This document shows, piece after piece, positions 26,426 to 39,000 of a stretch of 64,000 bases of DNA. A program made the position numbers and the translations under genes. The stretch is from Paramacrobiotus metropolitanus (taxonomy: Eukaryota; Tardigrada; Eutardigrada; Parachela; Macrobiotidae), in the NCBI RefSeq assembly GCF_019649055.1, contig NW_026570268.1, forward strand, positions 62,001 to 126,000, given 5' to 3'. A model generated the notes under the pieces. It did no database searches and was not told the DNA's origin. It saw only the letters and a list, made by a program, of their open reading frames with translations. The stretch's first letter is position 1, and each line of letters begins with the position of its first letter.

Positions 26426-29310
26426 GAAAAAACGCCATCTAGACGGTTTCCGGCTCACCGACAGGTAAAAAGTATTCTCCAAACCCGCCAATTTTATCTC
26501 TATGAAGCACAAATTTCAAAATTAAGAAAAAAACTTTTTTCTATCTAACGGAACGCGGGGAATCGGTTGCCGCAAAAGTCAGACAGAAAAAACGCCATCT
26601 AGACGGTTTCCGGCTCACTGACAGGTAAAAAGTATTCTCCAAACCCGCCAATTTTATCTCTATGAAGCACAAATTTCAAAATTAAGAAAAAACGTTTTCC
26701 TATCTAACGGAACGCGGGGAATCGGTTGCCGCAAAAATCAGACAGAAAAAACGCCATCTAGACGGTTTCCGGCTCACTGACAGGGTAAAAATATTCTCCA
26801 AACCCGCCAATTTTATCTCTATGAAGCACAAATTTCAAAATTAAGAAAAAACGTTTTCCTATCTAACGGAACGCGGGGAATCGGTTGCCGCAAAAATCAG
26901 ACAGAAAAAACGCCATCTAGACGGTTTTCCGGCTCACTGACAGGTAAAAAATATTCTCCAAACCCGCCAATTTTATCTCTATGAAGCACAAATTTCAAAA
27001 TTAAGAAAAAACGTTTTCCTATCTAACGGAACGCGGGGAATCGGTTGCCGCAAAAATCAGACAGAAAAAACGCCATCTAGACGGTTTCCGGCTCACTGAC
27101 AGGTAAAAATATTCTCCAAACCCGCCAATTTTATCTCTATGAAGCACAAATTTCAAAATTAAGAAAAAACGTTTTCCTATCTAGCGGAACGCGGGGAATC
27201 AATTGCCACATTGTCAGACAGAAAAAACGCCATCTAGACGGTTTCCGGCTCACTGACAGGTAAAAAATATTCTCCAAACCCGCCAATTTTATCTCTATGA
27301 AGCACAAATTTCAAAATTAAGAAAAAACGTTTTCCTATGTAACAAAACGCGGGGAATCGGTTGCCGCAAAAGTCAGACAGAAAAAACGCCATCTAGACGG
27401 TTTCCGGCTCACTGACAGGTAAAAATATTCTCCAAACCCGCCAATTTTATCTCTATGAAGCACAAATTTCAAAATTAAGAAGAAAACGTTTTCCTATCTA
27501 ACGGAACGCGGGAATCGGTTGCCGCAAAAGTCAGACAGAAAAAACGCCATCTAGACGGTTTCCGGCTCACTGACAGGTAAATGTATTCTCCAAACCCGCC
27601 AATTTTATCTCTATGAAGCACAAATTTAAAAATTAAGGAAAAAACGTTTTCCTATCTAACGGAACGCGGGGAATCGGTTGCCGCAAAAATCAGACAGAAA
27701 ACACGCCATCTAGACGGTTATCGGCTCACTGACAGTTAAAAAATATTCTCCAAACCCGCCAATTTTATCTCTATGAAGCACAAATTTCAAAATTAAGAAA
27801 AAACGTTTTCCTATCTAACGGAACGCGGGGAATCGGTTGCCGCAAAAATCAGACAGAAAAAACGCCATCTAGACGGTTTTCGGCTCACTGACAGGTTAAA
27901 AATATTCTCCAAACCCGCCAATTTTATCTCTATGAAGCACAAATTTAAAAATTAAGAAAAAACGTTTTCCTATGTACCAAAACGCGGGGAATCGGTTGCC
28001 GCAAAAATCAGACAGAAAACACGCCATCTAGACGGTTTCCGGCTCACTGACAGGTAAAAATATTCTCCAAACCCGCCAATTTTATCTCTATGAAGCACAA
28101 ATTTCAAAATTAAGAAGAAAACGTTTTCCTATCTAACGGAACGCGGGGAATCGGTTGCCGCAAAAATCAGACAGAAAAAACGCCATCTAGACGGTTTCCG
28201 GCTCACCGACAGGTAAAAAGTATTCTCCAAACCCGCCAATTTTATCTCTATGAAGCACAAATTTCAAAATTAAGAAAAAAGCGTTTTCCTATGTAGCAAA
28301 ACGCGGGGAATCAATTGCCACATTGTCAGACAGAAAAAACGCCATCTAGACGGTTTCCGGCTCACTGACAGGTAAAAAGTATTCTCCAAACCCGCCAATT
28401 TTATCTCTATGAAGCACAAATTTCAAAATTAAGAAGAAAACGTTTTCCTATCTAACGGAACGCGGGGAATCGGCTGCCGCAAAAATCAGACAGAAAAAAC
28501 GCCATCTAGACGGTTTTCGGCTCACTGACAGGTAAAAAATATTCTCCAAACCCGCCAATTTTATCTCTATGAAGCACAAATTTCAAAATTAAGAAAAAAC
28601 GTTTTCCTATCTAACGGAACGCGGGGAATCGGTTGCCGCAAAAATCAGACAGAAAAAACGCCATCTAGACGGTTTCCGGCTCACTGACAGGTAAAAATAT
28701 TCTCCAAACCCGCCAATTTTATCTCTATGAAGCACAAATTTCAAAATTAAGAAAAAACGTTTTCCTATCTAACGGAACGCGGGGAATCGGTTGCCGCAAA
28801 AATCAGACAGAAAAACGCCATCTAGACGGTTTCGGCTCACTGACAGGTAAAAAATATTCTCCAAACCCGCCAATTTTATCTCTATGAAGCACAAATTTCA
28901 AAATTAAGAAAAAAACGTTTTCCTATCTAACGGAACGCGGGGAATCGGTTGCCGCAAAAATCAGACAGAAAAAACGCCATCTAGACGGTTTCCGGCTCAC
29001 TGACAGGTAAAAAATATTCTCCAAACCCGCCAATTTTATCTCTATGAAGCACAAATTTCAAAATTAAGAAAAAACGTTTTCCTATCTAACGGAACGCGGG
29101 GAATCGGTTGCCGCAAAAATCAGACAGAAAAAACGCCATCTAGACGGTTTTCGGCTCACTGACAGGTAAAAAATATTCTCCAAACCCGCCAATTTTATCT
29201 CTATGAAGCACAAATTTCAAAATTAAGAAAAAACGTTTTCCTATGTAGCAAAACGCGGGGAATCGGTTGCCGCAAAAGTCAGACAGAAAAACGCCATCTA
29301 GACGGTTTCC

Positions 29311-29336
29311 GGCTCACTGTAGTGTCGTATTCTCCA
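29311..29336 (+). repeat. Satellite monomer with a non-satellite octamer replacing ACAGGTAAAAAG
   Basis: After GGCTCACTG the sequence reads TAGTGTCGTATTCTCC rather than ACAGGTAAAAAGTATTCTCC. The replaced part is short. TAGTGTCGTA at 29,320-29,329 is the exact reverse complement of a decamer in the other strongly aberrant monomer at 52,662-52,671. The downstream monomer also lacks TATCT before AACGG (near 29,397). Confidence 0.8.
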
Positions 29337-31000
29337 AACCCGCCAATTTTATCTCTATGAAGCACAAATTTCAAAATTAAGAAAAAACGTTTTCCTAACG
29401 GAACGCGGGGAATCGGTTGCCGCAAAATCAGACAGAAAAACGCCATCTAGACGGTTTTCCGGCTCACTGACAGGTAAAAAGTATTCTCCAAACCCGCCAA
29501 TTTTATCTCTATGAAGCACAAATTTCAAAATTAAGAAAAAACGTTTTCCTATCTAACGAAACGCGGGGAATCGGTTGCCGCAAAATCAGACAGAAAAAAC
29601 GCCATCTAGACGGTTTCCGGCTCACTGACAGGTAAAAATATTCTCCAAACCCGCCAATTTTATCTCTATGAAGCACAAATTTCAAAATTAAGAAAAACGT
29701 TTTCCTATCTAACGGAACGCGGGGAATCGGTTGCCGCAAAAATCAGACAGAAAAACGCCATCTAGACGGTTTTCGGCTCACTGACAGGTAAAAATATTCT
29801 CCAAACCCGCCAATTTTATCTCTATGAAGCACAAATTTCAAAATTAAGAAAAAACGTTTTCCTATCTAACGGAACGCGGGGAATCGGTTGCCGCAAAAAT
29901 CAGACAGAAAAAACGCCATCTAGACGGTTTCCGGCTCACCGACAGGTAAAAAGTATTCTCCAAACCCGCCAATTTTATCTCTATGAAGCACAAATTTCAA
30001 AATTAAGAAAAAACGTTTTCCTATCTAACGGAACGCGGGGAATCAATTGCCACATTGTCAGACAGAAAAAACGCCATCTAGACGGTTTCCGGCTCACTGA
30101 CAGGTAAAAAATATTCTCCAAACCCGCCAATTTTATCTCTATGAAGCACAAATTTCAAAATTAAGAAAAAAACTTTTTTCTATCTAACGGAACGCGGAGA
30201 ATCGGTTGCCGCAAAAGTCAGACAGAAAAAACGCCATCTAGACGGTTTCCGGCTCACCGACAGGTAAAAAGTATTCTCCAAACCCGCCTATTTTATCTCT
30301 ATGAAGCACAAATTTCAAAATTAAGAAAAAACGTTTTCCTATCTAACGGAACGCGGGGAATCGGTTGCCGCAAAAATCAGACAGAAAAACGCCATCTAGA
30401 CGGTTTACGGCTCACCGACAGGTAAAAAATATTCTCCAAACCCGCCAATTTTATCTCTATGAAGCACAAATTTCAAAATTAAGAAAAAACGTTTTCCTAT
30501 CTAACGGAACGCGGGGAATCGGTTGCCGCAAAAATCAGACAGAAAACACGCCATCTAGACGGTTTCCGGCTCACTGACAGGTAAAAAATATTCTCCAAAC
30601 CCGCCAATTTTATCTCTATGAAGCACAAATTTCAAAATTAAGAAAAAAGCGTTTTCCTATGTAACAAAACGCGGGGAATCGGTTGCCGCAAAAGTCAGAC
30701 AGAAAAAACGCCATCTAGACGGTTTCCGGCTCACTGACAGGTAAAAATATTCTCCAAACCCGCCAATTTTATCTCTATGAAGCACAAATTTCAAAATTAA
30801 GAAGAAAAACGTTTTCCTATCTAACGGAACGCGGGGAATCGGTTGCCGCAAAATCAGACAGAAAAAACGCCATCTAGACGGTTTTCGGCTCACTGACAGG
30901 TAAAAATATTCTCCAAACCCGCCAATTTTATCTCTATGAAGCACAAATTTCAAAATTAAGAAAAAACGTTTTCCTATCTAACGGAACGCGGGGAATCGGT

Positions 31001-34000
31001 TGCCGCAAAAATCAGACAGAAAAAACGCCATCTAGACGGTTTCCGGCTCACTGACAGGTAAAAATATTCTCCAAACCCGCCAATTTTATCTCTATGAAGC
31101 ACAAATTTCAAAATTAAGAAAAAACGTTTTCCTATCTAACGGAACGCGGGGAATCGGTTGCCGCAAAAATCAGACAGAAAAACGCCATCTAGACGGTTTC
31201 GGCTCACTGACAGGTAAAAATATTCTCCAAACCCGCCAATTTTATCTCTATGAAGCACAAATTTCAAAATTAAGAAAAAACGTTTTCCTATCTAACGGAA
31301 CGCGGGGAATCGGTTGCCGCAAAAATCAGACAGAAAAAACGCCATCTAGACGGTTTCCGGCTCACTGACAGGTAAAAATATTCTCCAAACCCGCCAATTT
31401 TATCTCTATGAAGCACAAATTTCAAAATTAAGAAAAAACGTTTTCCTATCTAACGGAACGCGGGGAATCGGTTGCCGCAAAAATCAGACAGAAAAAACGC
31501 CATCTAGACGGTTTCCGGCTCACTGACAGGTAAAAAATATTCTCCAAACCCGCCAATTTTATCTCTATGAAGCACAAATTTCAAAATTAAGAAAAAACGT
31601 TTTCCTATCTAACGGAACGCGGGGAATCGGTTGCCGCAAAATCAGACAGAAAAAACGCCATCTAGACGGTTTCGGCTCACTGACAGGTAAAAAATATTCT
31701 CCAAACCCGCCAATTTTATCTCTATGAAGCACAAATTTCAAAATTAAGAAAAAACGTTTTCCTATCTAACGGAACGCGGGGAATCGGTTGCCGCAAAATC
31801 AGACAGAAAAACGCCATCTAGACGGTTTTCCGGCTCACTGACAGGTAAAAATATTCTCCAAACCCGCCAATTTTATCTCTATGAAGCACAAATTTCAAAA
31901 TTAAGAAAAAACGTTTTCCTATCTAACGGAACGCGGGGAATCGGTTGCCGCAAAAATCAGACAGAAAAAACGCCATCTAGACGGTTTCCGGCTCACTGAC
32001 AGGTAAAAATATTCTCCAAACCCGCCAATTTTATCTCTATGAAGCACAAATTTCAAAATTAAGAAAAAACGTTTTCCTATCTAACGGAACGCGGGGAATC
32101 GGTTGCCGCAAAAATCAGACAGAAAAACGCCATCTAGACGGTTTCGGCTCACTGACAGGTAAAAATATTCTCCAAACCCGCCAATTTTATCTCTATGAAG
32201 CACAAATTTCAAAATTAAGAAAAAACGTTTTCCTATCTAACGGAACGCGGGGAATCGGTTGCCGCAAAAATCAGACAGAAAAACGCCATCTAGACGGTTT
32301 CGGCTCACTGACAGGTAAAAATATTCTCCAAACCCGCCAATTTTATCTCTATGAAGGACAAATTTAAAAATTAAGAAAAAACGTTTTCCTATCTAACGGA
32401 ACGCGGGGAATCGGTTGCCGCAAAAATCAGACAGAAAAAACGCCATCTAGACGGTTTTCGGCTCACTGACAGGTAAAAATATTCTCCAAACCCGCCAATT
32501 TTATCTCTATGAAGCACAAATTTCAAAATTAAGAAAAAAACGTTTTCCTATCTAACGGAACGCGGGGAATCGGTTGCCGCAAAAATCAGACAGAAAAAAC
32601 GCCATCTAGACGGTTTTCGGCTCACTGACAGGTAAAAATATTCTCCAAACCCGCCAATTTTATCTCTATGAAGCACAAATTTCAAAATTAAGAAAAAACG
32701 TTTTCCTATGTAACAAAACGCGGGGAATCGGTTGCCGCAAAAGTCAGACAGAAAAAACGCCATCTAGACGGTTTTCGGCTCACTGACAGGTAAAAATATT
32801 CTCCAAACCCGCCAATTTTATCTCTATGAAGCACAAATTTCAAAATTAAGAAAAAACGTTTTCCTATCTAACGAAACGCGGGGAATCGGTTGCCGCAAAA
32901 TCAGACAGAAAAAACGCCATCTAGACGGTTTTCCGGCTCACTGACAGGTAAAAATATTCTCCAAACCCGCCAATTTTATCTCTATGAAGCACAAATTTCA
33001 AAATTAAGAAAAAACGTTTTCCTATCTAACGGAACGCGGGGAATCGGTTGCCGCAAAATCAGACAGAAAAACGCCATCTAGACGGTTTCCGGCTCACTGA
33101 CAGGTAAAAAGTATTCTCCAAACCCGCCAATTTTATCTCTATGAAGCACAAATTTCAAAATTAAGAAGAAAACGTTTTCCTATCTAACGGAACGCGGGGA
33201 ATCGGCTGCCGCAAAAATCAGACAGAAAAACGCCATCTAGACGGTTTTCGGCTCACTGACAGGTAAAAAATATTCTCCAAACCCGCCAATTTTATCTCTA
33301 TGAAGCACAAATTTCAAAATTAAGAAAAAACGTTTTCCTATCTAACGGAACGCGGGGAATCGGTTGCCGCAAAATCAGACAGAAAAACGCCATCTAGACG
33401 GTTTCCGGCTCACTGACAGGTAAAAATATTCTCCAAACCCGCCAATTTTATCTCTATGAAGCACAAATTTCAAAATTAAGAAAAAAACTTTTTCCTATCT
33501 AACGGAACGCGGGGAATCGGTTGCCGCAAAAATCAGACAGAAAAAACGCCATCTAGACGGTTTCGGCTCACTGACAGGTAAAAAGTATTCTCCAAACCCG
33601 CCAATTTTATCTCTATGAAGCACAAATTTCAAAATTAAGAAGAAAACGTTTTCCTATCTAGCGGAACGCGGGGAATCAATTGCCACATTGTCAGACAGAA
33701 AAAACGCCATCTAGACGGTTTCCGGCTCACTGACAGGTAAAAAGTATTCTCCAAACCCGCCAATTTTATCTCTATGAAGCACAAATTTCAAAATTAAGAA
33801 AAAACGTTTTCCTATCTATCGGAACGCGGGGAATCGGTTGCCACATTGTCAGACAGAAAAAACGCCATCTAGACGGTTTTCGGCTCACTGACAGGTAAAA
33901 AGTATTCTCCAAACCCGCCAATTTTATCTCTATGAAGCACAAATTTCAAAATTAAGAAAAAAACGTTTTCCTATGTAACGAAACGCGGGGAATCGGTTGC

Positions 34001-37000
34001 CGCAAAAATCAGACAGAAAAAACGCCATCTAGACGGTTTCCGGCTCACTGACAGGTAAAAATATTCTCCAAACCCGCCAATTTTATCTCTATGAAGCACA
34101 AATTTCAAAATTAAGAAAAAACGTTTTCCTATCTAACGGAACGCGGGGAATCGGTTGCCGCAAAATCAGACAGAAAAACGCCATCTAGACGGTTTCGGCT
34201 CACTGACAGGTAAAAAATATTCTCCAAACCCGCCAATTTTATCTCTATGAAGCACAAATTTCAAAATTAAGAAAAAACGTTTTCCTATCTAGCGGAACGC
34301 GGGGAATCGGTTGCCGCAAAATCAGACAGAAAAACGCCATCTAGACGGTTTTCCGGCTCACTGACAGGTAAAAAATATTCTCCAAACCCGCCAATTTTAT
34401 CTCTATGAAGCACAAATTTCAAAATTAAGAAAAAACGTTTTCCTATCTAACGGAACGCGGGGAATCGGTTGCCGCAAAAATCAGACAGAAAAACGCCATC
34501 TAGACGGTTTTCGGCTCACTGACAGGTAAAAATATTCTCCAAACCCGCCAATTTTATCTCTATGAAGCACAAATTTCAAAATTAAGAAAAAACGTTTTCC
34601 TATCTAACGGAACGCGGGGAATCGGTTGCCGCAAAATCAGACAGAAAAACGCCATCTAGACGGTTTCCGGCTCACTGACAGGTAAAAAATATTCTCCAAA
34701 CCCGCCAATTTTATCTCTATGAAGCACAAATTTCAAAATTAAGAAAAAACGTTTTCCTATCTAACGGAACGCGGGGAATCGGTTGCCGCAAAATCAGACA
34801 GAAAAACGCCATCTAGACGGTTTCGGCTCACTGACAGGTAAAAAATATTCTCCAAACCCGCCAATTTTATCTCTATGAAGCACAAATTTCAAAATTAAGA
34901 AAAAACGTTTTCCTATCTAACGGAACGCGGGGAATCGGTTGCCGCAAAATCAGACAGAAAAACGCCATCTAGACGGTTTCCGGCTCACTGACAGGTAAAA
35001 ATATTCTCCAAACCCGCCAATTTTATCTCTATGAAGCACAAATTTCAAAATTAAGAAAAAACGTTTTCCTATCTAACGGAACGCGGGGAATCGGTTGCCG
35101 CAAAAATCAGACAGAAAAACGCCATCTAGACGGTTTTCGGCTCACTGACAGGTAAAAATATTCTCCAAACCCGCCAATTTTATCTCTATGAAGCACAAAT
35201 TTCAAAATTAAGAAAAAACGTTTTCCTATCTAACGGAACGCGGGGAATCGGTTGCCGCAAAAATCAGACAGAAAAAACGCCATCTAGACGGTTTCCGGCT
35301 CACTGACAGGTAAAAAATATTCTCCAAACCCGCCAATTTTATCTCTATGAAGCACAAATTTCAAAATTAAGAAAAAACGTTTTCCTATCTAACGGAACGC
35401 GGGGAATCGGTTGCCGCAAAAATCAGACAGAAAAACGCCATCTAGACGGTTTCCGGCTCACTGACAGGTAAAAATATTCTCCAAACCCGCCAATTTTATC
35501 TCTATGAAGCACAAATTTCAAAATTAAGAAAAAACGTTTTCCTATCTAACGGAACGCGGGGAATCGGTTGCCGCAAAATCAGACAGAAAAACGCCATCTA
35601 GACGGTTTTCGGCTCACTGACAGGTAAAAATATTCTCCAAACCCGCCAATTTTATCTCTATGAAGCACAAATTTCAAAATTAAGAAAAAACGTTTTCCTA
35701 TCTAACGGAACGCGGGGAATCGGTTGCCGCAAAATCAGACAGAAAAACGCCATCTAGACGGTTTCCGGCTCACTGACAGGTAAAAAATATTCTCCAAACC
35801 CGCCAATTTTATCTCTATGAAGCACAAATTTAAAAATTAAGAAAAAACGTTTTCCTATCTAACGGAACGCGGGGAATCGGTTGCCGCAAAAATCAGACAG
35901 AAAAAACGCCATCTAGACGGTTTTCGGCTCACTGACAGGTAAAAAATATTCTCCAAACCCGCCAATTTTATCTCTATGAAGCACAAATTTCAAAATTAAG
36001 AAAAAACGTTTTCCTATCTAACGGAACGCGGGGAATCGGTTGCCGCAAAAATCAGACAGAAAAACGCCATCTAGACGGTTTCCGGCTCACTGACAGGTAA
36101 AAATATTCTCCAAACCCGCCAATTTTATCTCTATGAAGCACAAATTTCAAAATTAAGAAAAAACGTTTTCCTATCTAGCGGAACGCGGGGAATCGGTTGC
36201 CGCAAAAATCAGACAGAAAAACGCCATCTAGACGGTTTTCGGCTCACTGACAGGTAAAAATATTCTCCAAACCCGCCAATTTTATCTCTATGAAGCACAA
36301 ATTTAAAAATTAAGAAAAAACGTTTTCCTATCTAACGGAACGCGGGGAATCGGTTGCCGCAAAAATCAGACAGAAAAAACGCCATCTAGACGGTTTTCGG
36401 CTCACTGACAGGTAAAAAATATTCTCCAAACCCGCCAATTTTATCTCTATGAAGCACAAATTTCAAAATTAAGAAAAAACGTTTTCCTATCTAACGGAAC
36501 GCGGGGAATCGGTTGCCGCAAAAATCAGACAGAAAAAACGCCATCTAGACGGTTTCCGGCTCACTGACAGGTAAAAAGTATTCTCCAAACCCGCCAATTT
36601 TATCTCTATGAAGCACAAATTTCAAAATTAAGAAGAAAACGTTTTCCTATCTAACGGAACGCGGGGAATCGGTTGCCGCAAAAATCAGACAGAAAAAACG
36701 CCATCTAGACGGTTTTCGGCTCACTGACAGGTAAAAATATTCTCCAAACCCGCCAATTTTATCTCTATGAAGCACAAATTTCAAAATTAAGAAAAAACGT
36801 TTTCCTATCTAACGGAACGCGGGGAATCGGTTGCCGCAAAAATCAGACAGAAAAAACGCCATCTAGACGGTTTCCGGCTCACTGACAGGTAAAAAATATT
36901 CTCCAAACCCGCCAATTTTATCTCTATGAAGCACAAATTTCAAAATTAAGAAAAAACGTTTTCCTATCTAACGGAACGCGGGGAATCGGTTGCCGCAAAA

Positions 37001-39000
37001 TCAGACAGAAAAACGCCATCTAGACGGTTTCCGGCTCACTGACAGGTAAAAAATATTCTCCAAACCCGCCAATTTTATCTCTATGAAGCACAAATTTCAA
37101 AATTAAGAAAAAACGTTTTCCTATCTAACGGAACGCGGGGAATCGGTTGCCGCAAAAATCAGACAGAAAAAACGCCATCTAGACGGTTTCCGGCTCACTG
37201 ACAGGTAAAAATATTCTCCAAACCCGCCAATTTTATCTCTATGAAGCACAAATTTCAAAATTAAGAAAAAACGTTTTCCTATCTAACGGAACGCGGGGAA
37301 TCGGTTGCCGCAAAATCAGACAGAAAAACGCCATCTAGACGGTTTCCGGCTCACTGACAGGTAAAAAATATTCTCCAAACCCGCCAATTTTATCTCTATG
37401 AAGCACAAATTTCAAAATTAAGAAAAAACGTTTTCCTATCTAACGGAACGCGGGGAATCGGTTGCCGCAAAAATCAGACAGAAAAAACGCCATCTAGACG
37501 GTTTCCGGCTCACTGACAGGTAAAAATATTCTCCAAACCCGCCAATTTTATCTCTATGAAGCACAAATTTCAAAATTAAGAAAAAACGTTTTCCTATCTA
37601 ACGGAACGCGGGGAATCGGTTGCCGCAAAAATCAGACAGAAAAACGCCATCTAGACGGTTTCGGCTCACTGACAGGTAAAAAATATTCTCCAAACCCGCC
37701 AATTTTATCTCTATGAAGCACAAATTTCAAAATTAAGAAAAAACGTTTTCCTATCTAACGGAACGCGGGGAATCGGTTGCCGCAAAATCAGACAGAAAAA
37801 ACGCCATCTAGACGGTTTTCGGCTCACTGACAGGTAAAAAATATTCTCCAAACCCGCCAATTTTATCTCTATGAAGCACAAATTTCAAAATTAAGAAAAA
37901 ACGTTTTCCTATCTAACGGAACGCGGGGAATCGGTTGCCGCAAAAATCAGACAGAAAAACGCCATCTAGACGGTTTCCGGCTCACTGACAGGTAAAAATA
38001 TTCTCCAAACCCGCCAATTTTATCTCTATGAAGCACAAATTTCAAAATTAAGAAAAAACGTTTTCCTATCTAACGGAACGCGGGGAATCGGTTGCCGCAA
38101 AAATCAGACAGAAAAACGCCATCTAGACGGTTTCGGCTCACTGACAGGTAAAAAATATTCTCCAAACCCGCCAATTTTATCTCTATGAAGCACAAATTTC
38201 AAAATTAAGAAAAAACGTTTTCCTATCTAACGGAACGCGGGGAATCGGTTGCCGCAAAAATCAGACAGAAAAAACGCCATCTAGACGGTTTCGGCTCACT
38301 GACAGGTAAAAAATATTCTCCAAACCCGCCAATTTTATCTCTATGAAGCACAAATTTCAAAATTAAGAAAAAACGTTTTCCTATCTAACGGAACGCGGGG
38401 AATCGGTTGCCGCAAAAATCAGACAGAAAAACGCCATCTAGACGGTTTTCGGCTCACTGACAGGTAAAAAATATTCTCCAAACCCGCCAATTTTATCTCT
38501 ATGAAGCACAAATTTCAAAATTAAGAAAAAACGTTTTCCTATCTAACGGAACGCGGGGAATCGGTTGCCGCAAAAATCAGACAGAAAAACGCCATCTAGA
38601 CGGTTTTCGGCTCACTGACAGGTAAAAATATTCTCCAAACCCGCCAATTTTATCTCTATGAAGCACAAATTTCAAAATTAAGAAAAAACGTTTTCCTATC
38701 TAACGGAACGCGGGGAATCGGTTGCCGCAAAAATCAGACAGAAAAACGCCATCTAGACGGTTTCCGGCTCACTGACAGGTAAAAATATTCTCCAAACCCG
38801 CCAATTTTATCTCTATGAAGCACAAATTTCAAAATTAAGAAAAAACGTTTTCCTATCTAACGGAACGCGGGGAATCGGTTGCCGCAAAAATCAGACAGAA
38901 AAACGCCATCTAGACGGTTTTCGGCTCACTGACAGGTAAAAATATTCTCCAAACCCGCCAATTTTATCTCTATGAAGCACAAATTTCAAAATTAAGAAGA
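31001..39000 (+). repeat. Satellite sub-block, canonical with many shortened homopolymers
   Basis: Substitution variants are sparse, but shortened runs (CAAAATC, GAAAAACG, GGTTTCGG) are again frequent, as in the first 3.7 kb. Two neighbouring monomers with TTGCCACATTGTC lie at about 33,680 and 33,840. A GAAGGACAAATTT variant lies at about 32,353. The similarity of this block to 1-3,720 could reflect common descent by segmental duplication or a shared sequencing artefact. Confidence 0.65.

Larger units (their letters stand above)
23641..31000 (+). repeat. Mosaic satellite sub-block with several variant lineages
   Basis: Canonical runs (for example 24,430-25,600) alternate with variant blocks. 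CAATTGCCACATTGTC lies near 25,626, 27,200, 28,312 and 30,044. TAAATGTATT lies near 26,165 and 27,580. GAAAACACGCC lies near 23,751, 27,697, 28,016 and 30,543. A monomer lacking about 15 bp lies at 26,410 and one with an aberrant insert at 29,320. The mixture suggests that this part was assembled from several monomer lineages. Confidence 0.7.

Noticed and set aside
2677-33081. Open reading frames of about 60-100 codons on both strands within the satellite, such as 2,677-2,895 (+) and 30,657-30,953 (-)
   Set aside because: They translate the repeat itself. The monomer is 158 bp, not a multiple of three, so frames shift from unit to unit and stay open only where an indel or substitution removes a stop. 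There is no coding constraint or consistent start.
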